Source: Rubrobacter xylanophilus
GTDB lineage: Bacteria > Actinomycetota > Rubrobacteria > Rubrobacterales > Rubrobacteraceae
NCBI RefSeq assembly: GCF_007164525.1
Contig: NZ_AP019791.1
Span: 1,413,501-1,477,500, forward strand
Direction: 5' to 3'
DNA: 64,000 nucleotides
The first letter of the stretch is position 1, and every line of letters begins with the position of its first letter. This document shows positions 52,449 to 60,888 of this stretch, piece after piece. Under the pieces are notes generated by a model, which saw only the letters and a list, made by a program, of their open reading frames with translations, was not told the origin of the DNA and made no database searches. Both the position numbers and the translations under genes were made by a program.

Positions 52449-53250
52449 CGCCCGCGCAGAGGATCCCGAGGAACTCCACCGCTTCGTCTGCGAGATCGCC
52501 CGGCGAGCGGGGGAGCTGCAGCTCTCCCGCTACGACGATCCGGGCCGGGTCCGGGAGAAGGGCCCGAAGGACATCGTCACCGAGGTGGACCTGCTGTGCG
52601 AGGAGCTGCTGGTGGAGGCCATCCGGGAGCGCTACCCGCGCGATTCCATCCTGGCCGAGGAGCGCGGCGGGGAGATCTCCGAGACCGGCCGCACCTGGCT
52701 TCTGGACCCGGTGGACGGCACGGCCAACTTCTCCCGGGCGAACCCGCTCTTCTGCGCCTGCGTCTCCGTGGTCGAGGGCGGCACCGTGACGCACGCGGCG
52801 GTCGCCGCTCCCCGGCTCGGGGACCTCTACCATGCGAGGCTCGGCGGCGGTGCCTACCGGGACTCCGGGGGACGAAGCGAGCGGCTGCGCGTGAGCGAGA
52901 CCGAAAGGCTCGAGGACTGTTTCGTGGGGGCGGACCTCTCCTTCGCCAAGCTCGGCAGAAGTCCCCACGCGGCGGGGCTCGAAGCGCTCCTCTCTGCCTG
53001 CTGGCAGTTCAGGGCGCTCGGCAGCGCTGGCATCCGGGGGGCCTGGCTCGCTGCGGGGTATCTGGACGTCTCGGTGGGCACCAACAACACCCTCTGGGAC
53101 TACGCCACCACCGCCCTGCTGGCCGCCGAGGCCGGCGGCCGGGTTACCGACCTCTCCGGCGCCTCCTGGAACCTCTCCTCGGAGACCCTCGTCGCCACCA
53201 ACGGGAGGGTGCACGAGGAGGTACTGGAGCGGCTCTCTGTGCGCCGCTAG
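52432..53250 (+). CDS. inositol monophosphatase-family phosphatase (SuhB-like)
   Basis: 272 residues from GTG 52432 inside the rpoD end. The metal motifs are [21 protein letters not shown] (WIDPLDGT type) and [15 protein letters not shown]. The substrate could be inositol phosphate, fructose-1,6-bisphosphate or related compounds. Inositol-based solutes are known from Rubrobacter, which makes the first plausible (inference). Its TAG shares CTAG with the convergent PBP gene. Confidence 0.92.
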   Translation: MSTSTSARAEDPEELHRFVCEIARRAGELQLSRYDDPGRVREKGPKDIVTEVDLLCEELLVEAIRERYPRDSILAEERGGEISETGRTWLLDPVDGTANFSRANPLFCACVSVVEGGTVTHAAVAAPRLGDLYHARLGGGAYRDSGGRSERLRVSETERLEDCFVGADLSFAKLGRSPHAAGLEALLSACWQFRALGSAGIRGAWLAAGYLDVSVGTNNTLWDYATTALLAAEAGGRVTDLSGASWNLSSETLVATNGRVHEEVLERLSVRR

Positions 53251-55559
53251 TCCTCGAAGACCCAGCTGTCGAAGGCGTCGTCTCCCGGAAAGCCCTCCCC
53301 GGGCTGCTGGGGTGCCGGCTGCTGCGGGGCGGGGGTCGGCACCGGTGATGGTTGGGGAGCCGGCTGTTGCGGAGCGGGCGCCGGAGGCGGTTGCTGTTGA
53401 GGAGGCGTGCCCCGGTTGTTGTTGCGGGGCGGCGTGGAAGCGGTGCGTCCGCCGGGGGCACCATCCCGTTCGTTTCCGGAGGAGCCCCGGCCGAGCACCC
53501 CGTCCAGCAGGTCCTTGACAGGGTTCGTGGTCTCCCTTCCCGACGTCTCTTCGCCGGTGGTCTCCAGCAGGCCTGCGTTCTTTACCCGCAGGTCGAGGTT
53601 CGGGCTCGGAACGTCGAACTGCTGGACGGGGAAGTACCGGACGGCCCCCTGCATGTACAGCGACCATATATCCAGCGGGAAGTTCTCGCCGTTGATCTCG
53701 GAGTAGCCCCGGATGTTCACCATCGGGCGCCGCTCGCCCGGGTAGCCCACCCAGACGCTCGTGGCCAGCTGCGGGATGTAGCCGACGTACCATGCATCGG
53801 CGAACTCCTCCGTCGTGCCCGTCTTGCCCGCCGAGGGGCGGCCGATCTCGGCGTCCAGATCGTGGAACTGGCTCGCCGTCCCCCGCTCCACCACGGCCCG
53901 CAACGTGTCGGTCACCACCGCCGCCTCGTCCCGGCTCAGCACCCGCTCGCCCTGGGGCTCGTGCTCCTCCAGAACGACCTCCCGGCCGTCCTCCTCGGTG
54001 GTGACCCTCTCGATCAGGTAGGGCTCCATGTGCACCCCCCCGTTGGCGAACGTCGAGTAGGCCGAGGCCATCTCCAGCGGGCTCACACCCCTGCCGAGGC
54101 CACCGATGGCCGTCGAAGGGTAGGGCTCGAGCTCGCTCTTTATCCCCAGCTCGTGGGCCATCTCCACCACGTTCTCGAGCCCCAGGTCCATGGCGAGCTG
54201 CACGAAGACCGTGTTGTCCGACTGAGCGGTGGCCTCCTCCACCGTGATCGGACCGCGGAAGACGTCCGCGTAGTTGGAGACCTCGTAGTAGGGCTCGGGC
54301 GAGCCCGGAGGCATCGGGATGCGCAGCGGCCTGGAGACGTAGACGCTCTGCGGTGAGTAACCCTGATCCACCATCTCCGCTAGCACGAACGGCTTGAAGG
54401 AGCTGCCCGGCTGCCTGCGGGCCTGGGTGGCCAGATTGAACTTCAGCCGGTCGAAGTCCGAGCCACCGACCATCGCCCGTACGGCCCCGGTGTTCGGGTC
54501 GACGGAGACCAGGGCCGCCGAAGGGTCTCCGGCCTCCGGATTCACCACCGCCTCCACGGCGCGCGAGGCAAGCCCCTGCAGGTCGGAGTCGAGGGTGGTG
54601 TAGATCTTCAGCCCGCCCTCGTAGACCATCTCGTCGCCGTACTCCCGGGCGAGCTCCTTGCGTACGGCGTCGAGAAAGTACTCGTTGTCGTTGCGCGGTT
54701 CTATCCGGCCGCGGCTGAGCTCTATGGGAGCCCTGACCGCCTGGTCGTGCTCCTCCTTCGTTATGTAGCCGTACTGGAGCATCCTGTCCAGCACCACGTT
54801 GCGCCGTTTCTTGGCGCTCTGGGGATCGGTGAACGGGTCGTAGGCGCTCGGGAGGTTGATGATCCCGGCCAGGAGCGCAGACTCGGAGAGGGTGAGGTCC
54901 TCGGCGCTCTTGTCGAAGTAGGTTCTCGCCGCGGCCTCCGCTCCGTAGGCCCCCCGGCCGAAGTACACGGTGTTCAGGTACTGCTCCAGGATCTCCTTTT
55001 TCGAGTGCTCCTTCTCGTACTGCCAGGCGAGCGCCGCCTCGTTGATCTTGCGCTGGAAGCTAGGAACGGCGCGCTGCTCCTGGGCTATGTAGGTGTTCTT
55101 TATGAGCTGCTGGGTGATGGTGGAGCCGCCCTCGCGGATGGACATGGTGGCGATGTTGGTCCGGGCGGCGCGCAGGATGGCCCGGAAGTCCACTCCCCGG
55201 TGCTGGTAGAAACGGTGGTCCTCGATGGCGACCACCGCGTTCTGCAGGGTCGGGGCTATCTCGTCGAGCTCCACCACGAAGCGGTTCTGTACCCCGTAGA
55301 GCTGGTCGACGACGTTGCCCTCGGCGTCGTAGACGACGGAGGTCTGGGCCAGCTCAACGGAACGGTAGTCGTCGAGGTCGGGAAGGTCGTCGGCCAGAGC
55401 GTAGTAGGCGTAGGAGAAGCTGGCCAGAAGCCCCGCGACACCGAGCGCAGCCATCCCCGTCACGACCAGCAGAACGACCCTGAGCCGCCCCCAGAGGCCA
55501 GACCTCTTGCGCATCCGCCGGCGCCGCCGGCTCATCCTGACGAGGCTCCCGCTATGCAT
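53247..55559 (-). CDS. class A penicillin-binding protein (PBP1A type)
   Basis: 770 residues. A basic cytoplasmic tail and one membrane helix (about 25-50) are followed by a GT51 glycosyltransferase with AIEDHRFYQHRGVD and EGGSTITQQLIKN. The transpeptidase has SSFK in PGSSFKPF, SDN in AQSDNTVF and KTGTT. A tail of about 100 residues is rich in Pro and Gln (repeats such as PAPQQPAPQ). It polymerises and cross-links peptidoglycan. TATAAT (55569-55574) ends 9 nt before the ATG, suggesting a leaderless mRNA. Confidence 0.95.
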   Translation of the reverse strand: MHSGSLVRMSRRRRRMRKRSGLWGRLRVVLLVVTGMAALGVAGLLASFSYAYYALADDLPDLDDYRSVELAQTSVVYDAEGNVVDQLYGVQNRFVVELDEIAPTLQNAVVAIEDHRFYQHRGVDFRAILRAARTNIATMSIREGGSTITQQLIKNTYIAQEQRAVPSFQRKINEAALAWQYEKEHSKKEILEQYLNTVYFGRGAYGAEAAARTYFDKSAEDLTLSESALLAGIINLPSAYDPFTDPQSAKKRRNVVLDRMLQYGYITKEEHDQAVRAPIELSRGRIEPRNDNEYFLDAVRKELAREYGDEMVYEGGLKIYTTLDSDLQGLASRAVEAVVNPEAGDPSAALVSVDPNTGAVRAMVGGSDFDRLKFNLATQARRQPGSSFKPFVLAEMVDQGYSPQSVYVSRPLRIPMPPGSPEPYYEVSNYADVFRGPITVEEATAQSDNTVFVQLAMDLGLENVVEMAHELGIKSELEPYPSTAIGGLGRGVSPLEMASAYSTFANGGVHMEPYLIERVTTEEDGREVVLEEHEPQGERVLSRDEAAVVTDTLRAVVERGTASQFHDLDAEIGRPSAGKTGTTEEFADAWYVGYIPQLATSVWVGYPGERRPMVNIRGYSEINGENFPLDIWSLYMQGAVRYFPVQQFDVPSPNLDLRVKNAGLLETTGEETSGRETTNPVKDLLDGVLGRGSSGNERDGAPGGRTASTPPRNNNRGTPPQQQPPPAPAPQQPAPQPSPVPTPAPQQPAPQQPGEGFPGDDAFDSWVFED

Positions 55560-55568
55560 GGAACGGCT

Positions 55569-55574
55569 ATTATA
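55569..55574 (-). promoter_or_regulatory. -10 element of the class A PBP gene
   Basis: Perfect TATAAT on the minus strand, 9 nt from the ATG at 55559, with no Shine-Dalgarno between. The same bases read TATTAT on the plus strand near 55568-55573 and could serve the divergent gene. Confidence 0.55.
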
Positions 55575-55619
55575 TCAGCGTGGTTTCGAAGTCCCCGCCC
55601 GACAAGAGGAGGTTGTGCC

Positions 55620-56744
55620 ATAGACCGCAGCGAGATACCGGCGCTGGATGGAAACGACTACGCGTACCTGAACAGCGGGGCGAGCGGTCCCCCGACCCGG
55701 CGGGTCCTCAAAGCGGCGCGCGCAGCCGAGGAGCTGTGTTGCGGGCCGGCTTACCTGGAGGGGCCGGGCTTCTTCGCCCGCTGCGCGGCCTTCGTCGAGC
55801 GGGCCCGCGAGGCGGCGGCCCACCTGCTGGGTGCCTCCCCGGAGGACATTGCCCTCACCACGAACACCACGCACGGGATCAACCTGGGGCTCGGGGCGCT
55901 GGACTGGAGGGCGGGGGACGAGGTGATCTCTTCCCTCACCGAGCATCCCGGGTGCCTGGTCCCGCTGCATGGGCTCCGGGAGCGCTACGGGGTGCGGCTG
56001 CGGCTTCTGGAGCCCCCGATTACGCCCGGCAGGGTGGCGGCGGAGATGAGGCCGCGAACCCGGCTGGTGGCCCTCTCGCACGTGGACTGGACCACGGGGG
56101 AGGCGCTGCCGGTAGAGGAGATCTCGACCCTCACCCGCCGCCGAGGAGTCCTCACCCTGGTGGACGGCGCCCAGTCGGTGGGCGCCGTCCCGGTGAACCT
56201 CCCGGAGATCGGAGCGGATCTCTACGCCTTCACCGGGCACAAGTGGCTGCTGGGCCCGGAGGGCATGGGCGGGCTCTACGTGCGGCCCGGCCTGGACCTG
56301 CCGAGCCCGAACCTGGGTTACCTCTCGGTGGAGGACCCGTCCTCATTCCGCCCGGAGGGCGGCTACCGGCTGCACCCGGGGGCGCGGCGTTTTGAGTCCT
56401 CGACCACGAGCCCGGCGCTGGCGGCGGGCTTCGCGGAGGCCGCCCGGGCGGCCTCAGAAAGGGGCGCGGACCTCTTCGAGGGCATCAGGAACCGGGCCGC
56501 CCTTCTCGCTGGCATGCTGGCGGAGCTTCCCAACGTCCGGCTGCGCACTCCTCTCCAGCCGGCCGCGGGGCTGGTGAGCTTCGAGGTGGAGGGCGTCGGG
56601 GCGGACGAGGCGGTGGCCCGGCTGCTGGAGCGGCGCTTCGTCCTGAGGCGACTGCCCTCGGGGAGCCTGCGGGCGAGCACCCACCTCTTCAACACCGAGG
56701 AGGAGCTGGAAGGTTTGGTCCGGGCGGTGCGGGAGCTCTCCTAG
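55620..56744 (+). CDS. class V aminotransferase-like PLP enzyme with apparent AUA start
   Basis: 374 residues if started at ATA 55620. The PLP motifs are clear: DGAQSVGAVPVNL (cofactor Asp) and FTGHKWLLGPEG (PLP Lys), as in isopenicillin-N epimerase and cysteine-desulfurase-like proteins. AGAGGAGG lies 7 nt before the ATA. The nearest in-frame ATG (55554) is 66 nt upstream, before the probable transcription start, and no ATG, GTG or TTG follows for dozens of codons. It is a distant paralogue of the gene at 29384. The stop shares CTAG with the HAD gene. Confidence 0.85.
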   Translation: MDRSEIPALDGNDYAYLNSGASGPPTRRVLKAARAAEELCCGPAYLEGPGFFARCAAFVERAREAAAHLLGASPEDIALTTNTTHGINLGLGALDWRAGDEVISSLTEHPGCLVPLHGLRERYGVRLRLLEPPITPGRVAAEMRPRTRLVALSHVDWTTGEALPVEEISTLTRRRGVLTLVDGAQSVGAVPVNLPEIGADLYAFTGHKWLLGPEGMGGLYVRPGLDLPSPNLGYLSVEDPSSFRPEGGYRLHPGARRFESSTTSPALAAGFAEAARAASERGADLFEGIRNRAALLAGMLAELPNVRLRTPLQPAAGLVSFEVEGVGADEAVARLLERRFVLRRLPSGSLRASTHLFNTEEELEGLVRAVRELS

Positions 56745-57406
56745 GAGAGGCTCTTCTTCCGGCGCAGGCTGAGGAGCAGCTCGGCGGCCTCCGGGACCCC
56801 CGGCACGAGATGATCGGGATCCGCCGCCCGCAGCGCGGCCTCCGGGAACGCTCCCCATCCGACGGCCACGCTCCTTATGCCCGCGGCCTTCGCGGCGGCC
56901 ACGTCGAAGGGCGAGTCCCCGACGTAGGCGGCCTCGCCGGGCCGGGCGCCGAGGAGCTCGAGCGCCCGCAGGAGCGGCTCGGGGTCCGGCTTGTGCCGGG
57001 AGGTGTCCTCCATGGTCACGAAGTGCTCCACGAGCTCGCCCAGCCAGGGGAAGAGCCGGAGCGCCATCTCCACGGCCACGCGGCGCTTGGAGGTCACCAC
57101 CGCCAGCCGCACGCCGCTCTCCGTCAGCCGCCGGAGAGCCTCCTCCACCCCGGGGAACTCCCGGATCAGGTCGTCGTGGTGAGTGTGGTTGTGCTCCCGG
57201 TAGACCTCAAGAAGCTCGGCGGCCCGCCCGGGATCGAGAAGCTCCATCTGGCGTGGCAGGGGCTGCCCCACGTTGGCGAGCAAAACCTCCCGCGGCAGCT
57301 CCCGGCCGAGGACCTCCCGCACGGCGTGGCGCATCGACTGGTGGATGAGCTCCGTGGTGTCCACCAACGTCCCGTCGAAGTCGAAGAGGGCGACCTCGAG
57401 CCTCAC
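56741..57406 (-). CDS. HAD-superfamily phosphatase (Gph/PpaX-like)
   Basis: 221 residues from GTG 57406, which overlaps the surE stop (GTGA). Motif I is FDFDGTLVDTT, motif II is VVTSKRR, and motifs III/IV are KPDPEPLL and YVGDSPFDVAAA. The helical cap and RHKPDPEPLLRAL loop fit phosphoglycolate phosphatase or pyrophosphatase PpaX. The divergent neighbour at 58341 needs a phosphatase partner for glycosylglycerate synthesis, but the link is only positional. Confidence 0.9.
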   Translation of the reverse strand: MRLEVALFDFDGTLVDTTELIHQSMRHAVREVLGRELPREVLLANVGQPLPRQMELLDPGRAAELLEVYREHNHTHHDDLIREFPGVEEALRRLTESGVRLAVVTSKRRVAVEMALRLFPWLGELVEHFVTMEDTSRHKPDPEPLLRALELLGARPGEAAYVGDSPFDVAAAKAAGIRSVAVGWGAFPEAALRAADPDHLVPGVPEAAELLLSLRRKKSLS

Positions 57407-58200
57407 CGGACCACCAGCCTCCCGATGTCCCAGCTCTCGAGCTCCTCGAGCCCGGCGGTGTCGGTGAGGTCCAGGTGTACGGGGGTGACGCTGATCTGGC
57501 GGTCCTTGAGCGCCGCGAAGTCGGTGCCCTCCTCGTCGTGGTGCCCGGGAGGGTTGTTGTAGATGTTGTAGCCGACCCGGCCGTTCTCGTCGCGCACCTC
57601 TATGAGCTCGTCCTGGTAGAAGCGCCGCCCGAGCCGGGTGACCCGCGCCCCCCGGAGCTCCTCCTCGGGGAGGTTCGGGGCGTTCACGTTCAGGATGCGC
57701 CCGGGCGGCAGCCCCTCGAGGGCGAGCTCCGCCAGCCGGGCGGTGAAGCGGGCCACCGGCTCGAAGTGCAGCTCCTCCCGCCCGTCCGCCCCGTGCCAGG
57801 GCCGGCCGGTGCTCAAAGAGACCGCGATCCCCGGCACCCCGATGACGATGGCCTCCAAGGCCCCGGCCACCGTCCCGGAGTAGGTGATGTCGTCCCCCAG
57901 GTTCTCGCCGTGGTTTATCCCGGAAACCACGATATCCGGCCTGAAGCCGTCCACCATCCCGAGCGCCACCAGCCGGACACAGTCCACCGGGGTGCCGCTG
58001 CACGCATAGCCCACCCCGCCATCGGCCATCCGGCGCTCCTCCACGTGCAGCTCCGTGCCGAACGTGATGCTCCTGCCCACCCCCGAGCGATTCCGGTCGG
58101 GAGCTATCGTGATGACCTCCCCGACCTCCTCCAGCGCCCGTCGCGCCGCGAGCAGCCCCGGAGCCTCTATGCCGTCGTCGTTCGTCAGTACGATCCGCAT
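57403..58200 (-). CDS. surE: 5'/3'-nucleotidase SurE
   Basis: 265 residues from ATG 58200, matching the family start MRIVLTNDDGIEAPGL (metal Asp pair). GVGRSITFG, SGTPVDCVRLV and VVSGINHGENLG complete the SurE active site. It dephosphorylates nucleoside monophosphates and is linked to stationary-phase survival. The upstream in-frame extension to 58311 lacks family similarity. It is coupled to the HAD gene. Confidence 0.95.
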   Translation of the reverse strand: MRIVLTNDDGIEAPGLLAARRALEEVGEVITIAPDRNRSGVGRSITFGTELHVEERRMADGGVGYACSGTPVDCVRLVALGMVDGFRPDIVVSGINHGENLGDDITYSGTVAGALEAIVIGVPGIAVSLSTGRPWHGADGREELHFEPVARFTARLAELALEGLPPGRILNVNAPNLPEEELRGARVTRLGRRFYQDELIEVRDENGRVGYNIYNNPPGHHDEEGTDFAALKDRQISVTPVHLDLTDTAGLEELESWDIGRLVVR

Positions 58201-58340
58201 ATCCAAAAACCTCTTCCGAAGGCAAAGCCTCCGCCAAGCAAATCCCGTCCGAAGGGTAGATGATTCTATCACCCGGATGCATGTAACAATCATGTTAAAC
58301 ATGGTAGACAAAGCCGGGAGTTTGGGTTAGCGTTACCCGC
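58201..58340. promoter_or_regulatory. divergent surE / mpgS control region
   Basis: This AT-rich stretch contains CATGTAACAATCATGTTAAACATG (58279-58302), with an inverted TAACA-ATCA-TGTTA core. On the minus strand TAGAAT near 58263-58269 may serve surE. It could hold an operator for either gene. Confidence 0.35.
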
Positions 58341-59348
58341 ATGAGTACTTATCATGAGAGGCCCGTGGGGCCGGCAAGCGCTGCAGAGTGGTTCAGGCAA
58401 AGGTCATATGACTACGGTCAGTTTCCGCCGGAGGATCTGGCCCGGCGGAAGCGTGAGCTGGGGCTGACGGTGAGCGCCGTTCTGCCGAGCCGCAACGTGG
58501 CGGACACGGTGGGCGGGATCATCGACGAGATTCACGCGCTCAACGAGCGGGCCCCGCTCATAGACCAGATACTGGTGGTGGACGCCGACTCGGAGGACGG
58601 GACGGCCGGGGTCGCCGCCTCGCGCGGCGCGGAGGTGTACTCGGAGAACGAGCTGATGGCCGGCTACGGCGACACCCACGGCAAGGGCGACGCGATGTGG
58701 CGGTCCCTCTCGGTGGCTCGCGGGGATCTCGTCCTGTACATCGACGCGGACACCCGGGACTTCCGGCCCCAGCTGGCCTACGGGGTGCTGGGCCCCGTGC
58801 TGGAGGTGCCCGGGGTGCGTTTCGTGAAGGCCGCCTACCGCCGGCCCTTCAGGAAGGGCGAGAGCATCGAGGAGGATGGCGGCGGACGGGTCACCGAGCT
58901 CACGGCCAAGCCGCTCTTCAACCTCTTCTACCCGGAGCTCACGGGCTTCGTGCAGCCGCTCGCCGGCGAGTTCGTGGCCGACCGTGAGCTGTTCTGCTCC
59001 ATACCGTTCCTCACCGGGTACGCGGTGGAGACGGGCATCATGATCGACGTGCTCAAGAAGGTCGGGCTCGGGGCCATGGCGCAGGTGGACCTCGGCGAGC
59101 GCCAGAACCGCCACCAGCACCTGCGGGATCTCTCCCGGATGTCCTACGCGGTGGTGCGGGCGGTGGCCCGGCGCCTGAGGCAGGAGGGTCGTCTGCAGCA
59201 GCTGCGGGAGCCGGGGCTGCCCGAGTCCTTCTTCCAGCTCAGCGACTACCTGCACGCGGTGGCCACGCCGGAGGGCCTGAAGCTGCAGGAGTACGTCGAG
59301 GAGCTCGTCGAACGCCCCCCGATAAACGAGGTGCTCAAGGTGAAGTAG
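58341..59348 (+). CDS. mpgS: mannosyl/glucosyl-3-phosphoglycerate synthase (GT81)
   Basis: 335 residues, GT-A fold. AVLPSRNVADTVGGII opens the domain, VVDADSEDGT binds the nucleotide sugar, and YIDADTRDF is the DxD metal site. HGKGDAMWRS and LAGEFVADRELF are typical of GpgS/MpgS. It transfers mannose or glucose from GDP/UDP-sugar to 3-phosphoglycerate, toward the compatible solute mannosyl- or glucosylglycerate. A dual-specificity GT81 enzyme is known from Rubrobacter xylanophilus. No dedicated phosphatase directly follows. Confidence 0.9.
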   Translation: MSTYHERPVGPASAAEWFRQRSYDYGQFPPEDLARRKRELGLTVSAVLPSRNVADTVGGIIDEIHALNERAPLIDQILVVDADSEDGTAGVAASRGAEVYSENELMAGYGDTHGKGDAMWRSLSVARGDLVLYIDADTRDFRPQLAYGVLGPVLEVPGVRFVKAAYRRPFRKGESIEEDGGGRVTELTAKPLFNLFYPELTGFVQPLAGEFVADRELFCSIPFLTGYAVETGIMIDVLKKVGLGAMAQVDLGERQNRHQHLRDLSRMSYAVVRAVARRLRQEGRLQQLREPGLPESFFQLSDYLHAVATPEGLKLQEYVEELVERPPINEVLKVK

Positions 59349-59378
59349 CAGCCCCGGCGGCGAACGCAGGGGCGTAGA

Positions 59379-59408
59379 GAGAGCCTCCCGGCGTTCCGGG
59401 AGGCTCTC
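59379..59408. terminator. bidirectional terminator after mpgS
   Basis: A perfect 13-bp stem (GAGAGCCTCCCGG and its complement) with a 4-nt CGTT loop lies between two convergent genes. The tail is TTCC on the plus strand and CTCTACGCC on the minus strand, so the T tracts are poor. Confidence 0.7.
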
Positions 59409-59422
59409 TTCCTGCCGGGAAC

Positions 59423-59962
59423 TCACCCGCGGACCGGCTCGTAGACGAGCGCCACGACCTCCGGGCCGAGGGTTCTGGATTCCAGCAGCCTGAGCGTCGC
59501 GAGGACGCCTTCGTCGAAGAGGCGCTTGCCCACCCCGAGGACCAGCGGGTAGACGAGGAGCCGGTAGCGGTCCACGAGGCCGTGGCGCATCAGCGTCCGC
59601 ACGAGCGTGGGGCTGCCGTGCACCGTGATATCGGCGCCCTCCTGCCTTTTCAGGCCGGCGATCTCCTCCACGGGGTCGCCCCCGACAAGGGTGGAGTTGT
59701 TCCACTCCAGCGGCTCCTTGAGGGTCCTTGAGACCACGTACTTGCGCACGCCGTTGAAGTACTCCGCCCCGTCGCCCTCCCTCTTCGGCCAGGCCGCCGC
59801 GAACCCCTCGTAGGTCACGCGCCCCAGCAGAAGGGCGTCGCTGGCGGAGGTCTCCTCCGCCTTGAAGGCGGCGATCTCGTCGTTCCAGTAGGGCAGGGTC
59901 CAGGACGGCTCCTCCACGACGCCGTCTAGCGAAACGAACTCGGTGACGACCAGTCTTCTCAC
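59423..59962 (-). CDS. dihydrofolate reductase-like (RibD C-terminal) protein
   Basis: 179 residues. VTEFVSLDGVVEEPS and LLLGRVTYEGFAAAWP match the RibD_C/YwjB-type NADPH-binding fold, with DITVHGSPTLVRTLM as the later motif. These proteins resemble DHFR but rarely reduce folate, and the substrate is unknown. The AraC-type gene lies 80 bp upstream on the same strand. Confidence 0.85.
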   Translation of the reverse strand: MRRLVVTEFVSLDGVVEEPSWTLPYWNDEIAAFKAEETSASDALLLGRVTYEGFAAAWPKREGDGAEYFNGVRKYVVSRTLKEPLEWNNSTLVGGDPVEEIAGLKRQEGADITVHGSPTLVRTLMRHGLVDRYRLLVYPLVLGVGKRLFDEGVLATLRLLESRTLGPEVVALVYEPVRG

Positions 59963-60042
59963 GGCTCTCTCCTTTCGCTCTCGGCCTACGGTCCTTGGAT
60001 CATAGAGCGGAGGCGTGAGAGAAGCTTGTAAAAAAGCGCAGG

Positions 60043-60723
60043 CTACCCCGCCGCATGCCTCCGCGCGATCCGCGCGGGCGTCTCTCCCACGAAGCGCCTG
60101 AGCGAGTTGGTCAGGTGCGCCTGATCGAAATACCCGAGCTTGAAGACCACCTCCGGGATGGCCGCACCCCTCTCGAGCAGCGAGACGGCGCTTCGGGCGC
60201 GCTCGATCTGCTGGATCAGCTTGCGCGTCAGCCCGGTCGTCCGCAAAAAGCGGTACTGCAGGGATCTCACCGACACCTGAGGCGGTCGCCCCCGCAACGC
60301 CGCCTCGACCACCGGGTCCCGCACGACCGTTCCCCGACGGACGAGCCTCTCCACGAACACATCGGCGTTCTCGTAGCTCGGGAGCTCCCAGACGGAGCCG
60401 TGCAGCCAGAAGGAGCCGCCGGAAGCCGCCGGCAGCACCGCATCCCGCCGGTCCAGCAGGTCGCTCAGGGGGAGATGTGGCATGAACGCACCCAGCCTGA
60501 AGGTGATGCCCAGGAACTCCGCGCCGGCGGGATACTCCGCCTCCGAGGCGCGCGTCTCCGGCCCCCGGGCGACCACCCGCGTCCCGCCGCCGCAGGCCGT
60601 GAACACCAGCTCCCAGTTGCTGGCGGCGGTCGAGGTGAAGGTGCCGGCCTCATCGCTGCGGGCACGCCAGATCATCTCCACGAACGGCGAGTCCGCCGGC
60701 CTCGTATCGAACACGAAACCCAT
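60043..60723 (-). CDS. AraC-family transcriptional regulator
   Basis: 226 residues. The C-terminal double helix-turn-helix includes SVRSLQYRFLRTTGLTRK, AVSLLERGAAIPEVVFKLGY and FDQAHLTNSLRRFVGETPARI (the standard AraC end). The N-terminal domain is a short cupin-like or ligand-sensing region. It probably controls itself and the RibD_C-like gene downstream. Confidence 0.9.
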   Translation of the reverse strand: MGFVFDTRPADSPFVEMIWRARSDEAGTFTSTAASNWELVFTACGGGTRVVARGPETRASEAEYPAGAEFLGITFRLGAFMPHLPLSDLLDRRDAVLPAASGGSFWLHGSVWELPSYENADVFVERLVRRGTVVRDPVVEAALRGRPPQVSVRSLQYRFLRTTGLTRKLIQQIERARSAVSLLERGAAIPEVVFKLGYFDQAHLTNSLRRFVGETPARIARRHAAG

Positions 60724-60845
60724 CCGCTCCTCCTATGCGGCGAGGACGGCCTGCCACGATCTTCGGCCCCAACGCGCAGCTGGTAGCCTCGAGAAGAGCT
60801 TACGGATGCGTCCCGGAGATCCAAGGGCCAAAAACGAGACCAGAC

Positions 60846-60871
60846 GCGCCCCCGGACTCGTCCGGGGGCGC
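60846..60871 (-). terminator. hairpin after the EF-G-like gene
   Basis: A perfect 11-bp stem (GCGCCCCCGGA and its complement) with a 4-nt loop starts 18 bp after the stop on the minus strand. A TTTTT run follows only about 11 nt later, so termination efficiency is uncertain. Confidence 0.6.
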
Positions 60872-60888
60872 ATCCGGGAGGATAAGTC

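Noticed and set aside
53247-53560. Low-complexity repeats possibly forming a CRISPR-like array
   Set aside because: They encode the Pro/Gln-rich tail of the class A PBP in frame, with irregular spacing and no repeat-spacer pattern.
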